Assembly: GCA_947504795.1 (NCBI GenBank)
Contig: CANNJG010000095.1
Location: forward strand, 1-7,348
From: Legionellaceae bacterium
Lineage (GTDB): Bacteria; Pseudomonadota; Gammaproteobacteria; Legionellales; Legionellaceae
DNA length: 7,348 nt
Reading direction: 5' to 3'
Shown piece after piece: positions 5,603 through 7,348 of this stretch. Within the stretch, counting starts at the first letter, position 1, and every line of letters begins with the position of its first letter. Position numbers and translations under genes: made by a program. The notes beneath the pieces were generated by a model. The model saw only the letters and a program-made list of their open reading frames with translations, made no database searches and was not told the origin of the DNA.

Positions 5603-6261
5603 CGCAACTCGTGCCTTATCGTTCAACCCCTGCAGGTGCGTGTCTCACCAACGACAATTGGTATGCGCTAGGCATTACTATGATTGCGTATGATTGTGCG
5701 GAGTGGGTAATGAAACCTGGACTCGCTTATTTTCCTGGCTTAGAAACAATACACGAATTTTTAGGATGGACCCAAGACGTCCTATTGGATGCACGAACCT
5801 TAACCCCGCATGCACACGGTGGGTTTCGAATAAAATCGCACTATGATGGCGCGACACATCACTTTACGGAAACTGATTTTTGGGCATTGATAGACAGACT
5901 TCAACCCACGGTTCTATTGCTACCCAAGGGTATGATTTTTTTAGAGTCGTATCTTAAGCGTGCCGTATCAAAGATCATCTGGGATTGTGAGTCCGAAGGA
6001 TATGATCTCTCAGATAAACCCTCTGCTGATGGATACCAGGGTCGCATTTATCGAGCGGAGTCAAGCGTTATTCGTACGGTTTCGATTTTAGATACTGTGT
6101 TTTCAGAACACTTCGCGCCTATTGATTCGGCCTGTATCTGCCCAACATGCCAGCAAGGTCTTACCTGTGCGTATTTGCATTATTTATACCAGAGCACACC
6201 ATTATTGTGTCAGCGTTATTTGATTATGCATAATGTTCAAATGCGTCAGCAGGCCGCATAA
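5599..6261 (+). CDS. Compact, divergent Tgt-like protein lacking the catalytic core
   Basis: The 220 residues resemble tRNA-guanine transglycosylase (about 370 residues), which inserts preQ1 into tRNA before QueA acts. The N-terminal part aligns by eye: LTNDNWYALGITMIAYD...VMKPG (16-41) with the LTPEEL..LG..IILANTYHL..RPG block, and IHEFLGWTQDVLLDA (51-65) with LHDFMQW..PILTDSGGFQ. The end aligns better: DGYQGRIYRAESSVIRT (144-160), then zinc site C179-x-C181-x2-C184, AYLHYL (191-196) and His211 in IMHN, equal to CDCYTC...AYLHHL...TIHN of E. coli Tgt. Missing are the SGGFQ substrate loop and about 110-120 central residues with IIQG, the MGVG block and the nucleophile Asp in FDCVMPTRNARNG. It is not broken by stops and its ATG overlaps the queA stop by 4 bp (ATGA), so it is translationally coupled. 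It probably cannot catalyse base exchange. A partner or regulatory role, like eukaryotic QTRT2, is inference. Confidence 0.8.
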   Translation: MTQLVPYRSTPAGACLTNDNWYALGITMIAYDCAEWVMKPGLAYFPGLETIHEFLGWTQDVLLDARTLTPHAHGGFRIKSHYDGATHHFTETDFWALIDRLQPTVLLLPKGMIFLESYLKRAVSKIIWDCESEGYDLSDKPSADGYQGRIYRAESSVIRTVSILDTVFSEHFAPIDSACICPTCQQGLTCAYLHYLYQSTPLLCQRYLIMHNVQMRQQAA

Positions 6262-6274
6262 CGGGGGGCTTAAT

Positions 6275-7342
6275 TTAGTATCTCTTGTCTGTCGGGGACA
6301 AAAGTCTAGTTTCTTCGGTAGGAACTTCTGGTTCATCACCCCTAATGTTAAATAGCTTCAGTCCATAATTTACTCTTTTGTTTATTAATCCGAATAAATA
6401 GCAAAATATATTATAAAGATATTGTCCAACTGAGTCGCTGGTGAGTAATTGTTTATTGTCCTGCATCACATTATGAATAACCTCAAGTCTAATATCTTCG
6501 CGTTGACAATATCGTTTCAACTCGTGTATCAAGCCTAGTTTTTTAGTCTTCTGCAGGTCAGAAATACAACCGTTGAGATGTTCTTCGTAGATTGAAAATA
6601 AATCAACTAATGCTAATTTAATGCTGCTTTCGTTTATAATCAATTGAATATTGTCTTCGAGCGTGGTCAATTGCGTTTTGATCAATTCCTTTATACGTAC
6701 TTCTTCTGGAGTCAAAATTGGTTGTTTAGTCAACAAAGTATAAAGTTTGTTGTTGAGAGCGTCGTGTAACCTACTAATCTCTTTAAGATTAAGTTCAGAT
6801 ATTAGTTCATTCGATTTCTTAAGTGTTGTAAATAATTCTGCGTTGGTTAATTTAGGATTGAATAGCTCCTGTATTCGCTTCTCTATTTCGATATTCAAGT
6901 GCACAGCCACAAATAAACCGCATGCAAAACAAAAAGTAATGTTCGCTTTGGGTGATTCTTGCGTTTCTTGACAGGACGTATCCATTAGAGTTTGAAATTT
7001 AACTAGCATTATATTTGAGTCTTGAGCAGGAATAATCAAAACTTGTCTAAAATGTGTCTGAAGTAGCGCTAAGAGATCGTCAGTGTCTAAAGGGGTACGA
7101 GCAACGTTTAACTTATACTCAATACCAATATTTCGTTCTTTTGACGACTCAAATTCAAAAACAGTGACCTTCATACCCAAATGAGCATGAAAATAATGAA
7201 TTATTTTAGGCACCATTGCTTCAACACTGTTTTGTTGAAGAATTTCATTAATATCGTTCACGAATCGATCACTCAAATATCGGCATAAGCTAAGTATAGC
7301 ATAGTGTATATTTTTGGTACCAAAAAACCATATTATTACCAT
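6275..7342 (-). CDS. Orphan helical protein with Glu-rich C-terminal tail, function unknown
   Basis: The frame gives 355 residues from ATG 7342 and stays open to the window edge (codons GAA, TTA), so the true start may lie outside. No family is recognised. Residues 40-160 mix strand-like and helical stretches (MKVTVFEFESS, QVLIIPAQDSNIMLVKF, ITFCFACGLFVAVHL); a degenerate GAF-like sensor fold is possible but unproven. Residues 150-300 are Leu/Lys/Glu-rich and predicted helical or coiled coil. A hydrophobic segment VGQYLYNIFCYLFGLI (305-320) follows, then a basic patch (NKR) and the tail GDEPEVPTEETRLLSPTDKRY. The acidic cluster near the end recalls the E-block of Dot/Icm-secreted effectors, a weak hint only. 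Codon use is more AT-rich than in the genes to its left. An alternative GTG start at 7261 (GAGTGA upstream) would give 328 residues and remove an odd N-terminus encoded by promoter-like DNA. Confidence 0.65.
   Translation of the reverse strand: MVIIWFFGTKNIHYAILSLCRYLSDRFVNDINEILQQNSVEAMVPKIIHYFHAHLGMKVTVFEFESSKERNIGIEYKLNVARTPLDTDDLLALLQTHFRQVLIIPAQDSNIMLVKFQTLMDTSCQETQESPKANITFCFACGLFVAVHLNIEIEKRIQELFNPKLTNAELFTTLKKSNELISELNLKEISRLHDALNNKLYTLLTKQPILTPEEVRIKELIKTQLTTLEDNIQLIINESSIKLALVDLFSIYEEHLNGCISDLQKTKKLGLIHELKRYCQREDIRLEVIHNVMQDNKQLLTSDSVGQYLYNIFCYLFGLINKRVNYGLKLFNIRGDEPEVPTEETRLLSPTDKRY
6282..6304 (+). terminator. Weak possible terminator between convergent genes
   Basis: CTCTTGTC (6282-6289), loop TGTCGGG, GACAAAAG (6297-6304) forms an 8-bp stem with one C-A mismatch as plus-strand RNA. 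It is followed by a poor T-rich stretch (TCTAGTTTCTT). It lies 20 bp after the Tgt-like stop and inside the 3' end of the convergent gene. It is the only candidate found for ending the queA operon and is not strong. Confidence 0.25.
7293..7323 (-). promoter_or_regulatory. Possible promoter inside the 5' end of the orphan gene
   Basis: On the minus strand TGCTATACT (7301-7293) is an extended -10 whose TATACT matches consensus at five of six bases. TTGGTA (7323-7318) lies 19 bp upstream as a possible -35. Transcription would begin near 7286, downstream of ATG 7342, which supports the shorter protein starting at GTG 7261. Confidence 0.35.
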
Positions 7343-7348
7343 TTCTAA

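Noticed and set aside
1..7348. CRISPR array, tRNA or rRNA genes
   Set aside because: No regularly spaced repeats, tRNA cloverleaf or rRNA segments were recognised on reading both strands.

Overview
The window looks like a chromosomal segment of a gammaproteobacterium, most plausibly a host-associated member of the Legionellales/Coxiellales type. This placement is an inference. It rests on a gammaproteobacterial-style QueA, good Shine-Dalgarno sites, a moderately AT-rich base composition, a decayed ISAs1-family insertion sequence, small GC-rich intergenic palindromes of the kind common in intracellular lineages, and a helical orphan protein with an acidic C-terminal tail. No rRNA, tRNA or CRISPR array was seen.

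Layout. Positions 1-116 hold an unidentified stretch with small hairpins. Positions 117-591 (minus strand) carry a dead ISAs1-family transposase: the first ~30 residues are joined, out of frame, to a fragment from the C-terminal half, and the centre and the far C-terminus are missing. From about 790 the plus strand carries housekeeping genes: a single-chain, zinc-containing glycyl-tRNA synthetase (792-2177), a membrane-anchored alpha/beta hydrolase of the Bem46/ABHD13 type (2291-3088), and pdxJ (3099-3824) only 10 bp behind it. A 127-residue four-helix membrane protein (3927-4310) follows, with a strong Shine-Dalgarno site and a possible promoter of its own.

The gap at 4311-4588 is the most structured non-coding part. 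It holds two separate GC-rich palindromes, a good extended -10 element just beyond the second one, and a 15-16 codon leader ORF with a better ribosome binding site than queA itself. queA (4589-5602) appears to start at TTG. It overlaps by 4 bp a 220-residue gene (5599-6261) in the place where tgt is often found.

That 220-residue protein is the main point of interest. It aligns with tRNA-guanine transglycosylase at its start and end and keeps the C-x-C-x2-C...His zinc site. It lacks the central ~110-120 residues that carry the catalytic nucleophile, and lacks the DSGGFQ substrate loop. It therefore looks like a compact, non-catalytic Tgt relative tied by translational coupling to QueA, the next enzyme of queuosine synthesis.

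The plus-strand genes end at 6261 and meet a convergent minus-strand gene (6275-7342, possibly continuing past the window edge). It encodes a lysine- and leucine-rich helical protein of unknown function with a Glu-rich C-terminal tail, conceivably a secreted effector.
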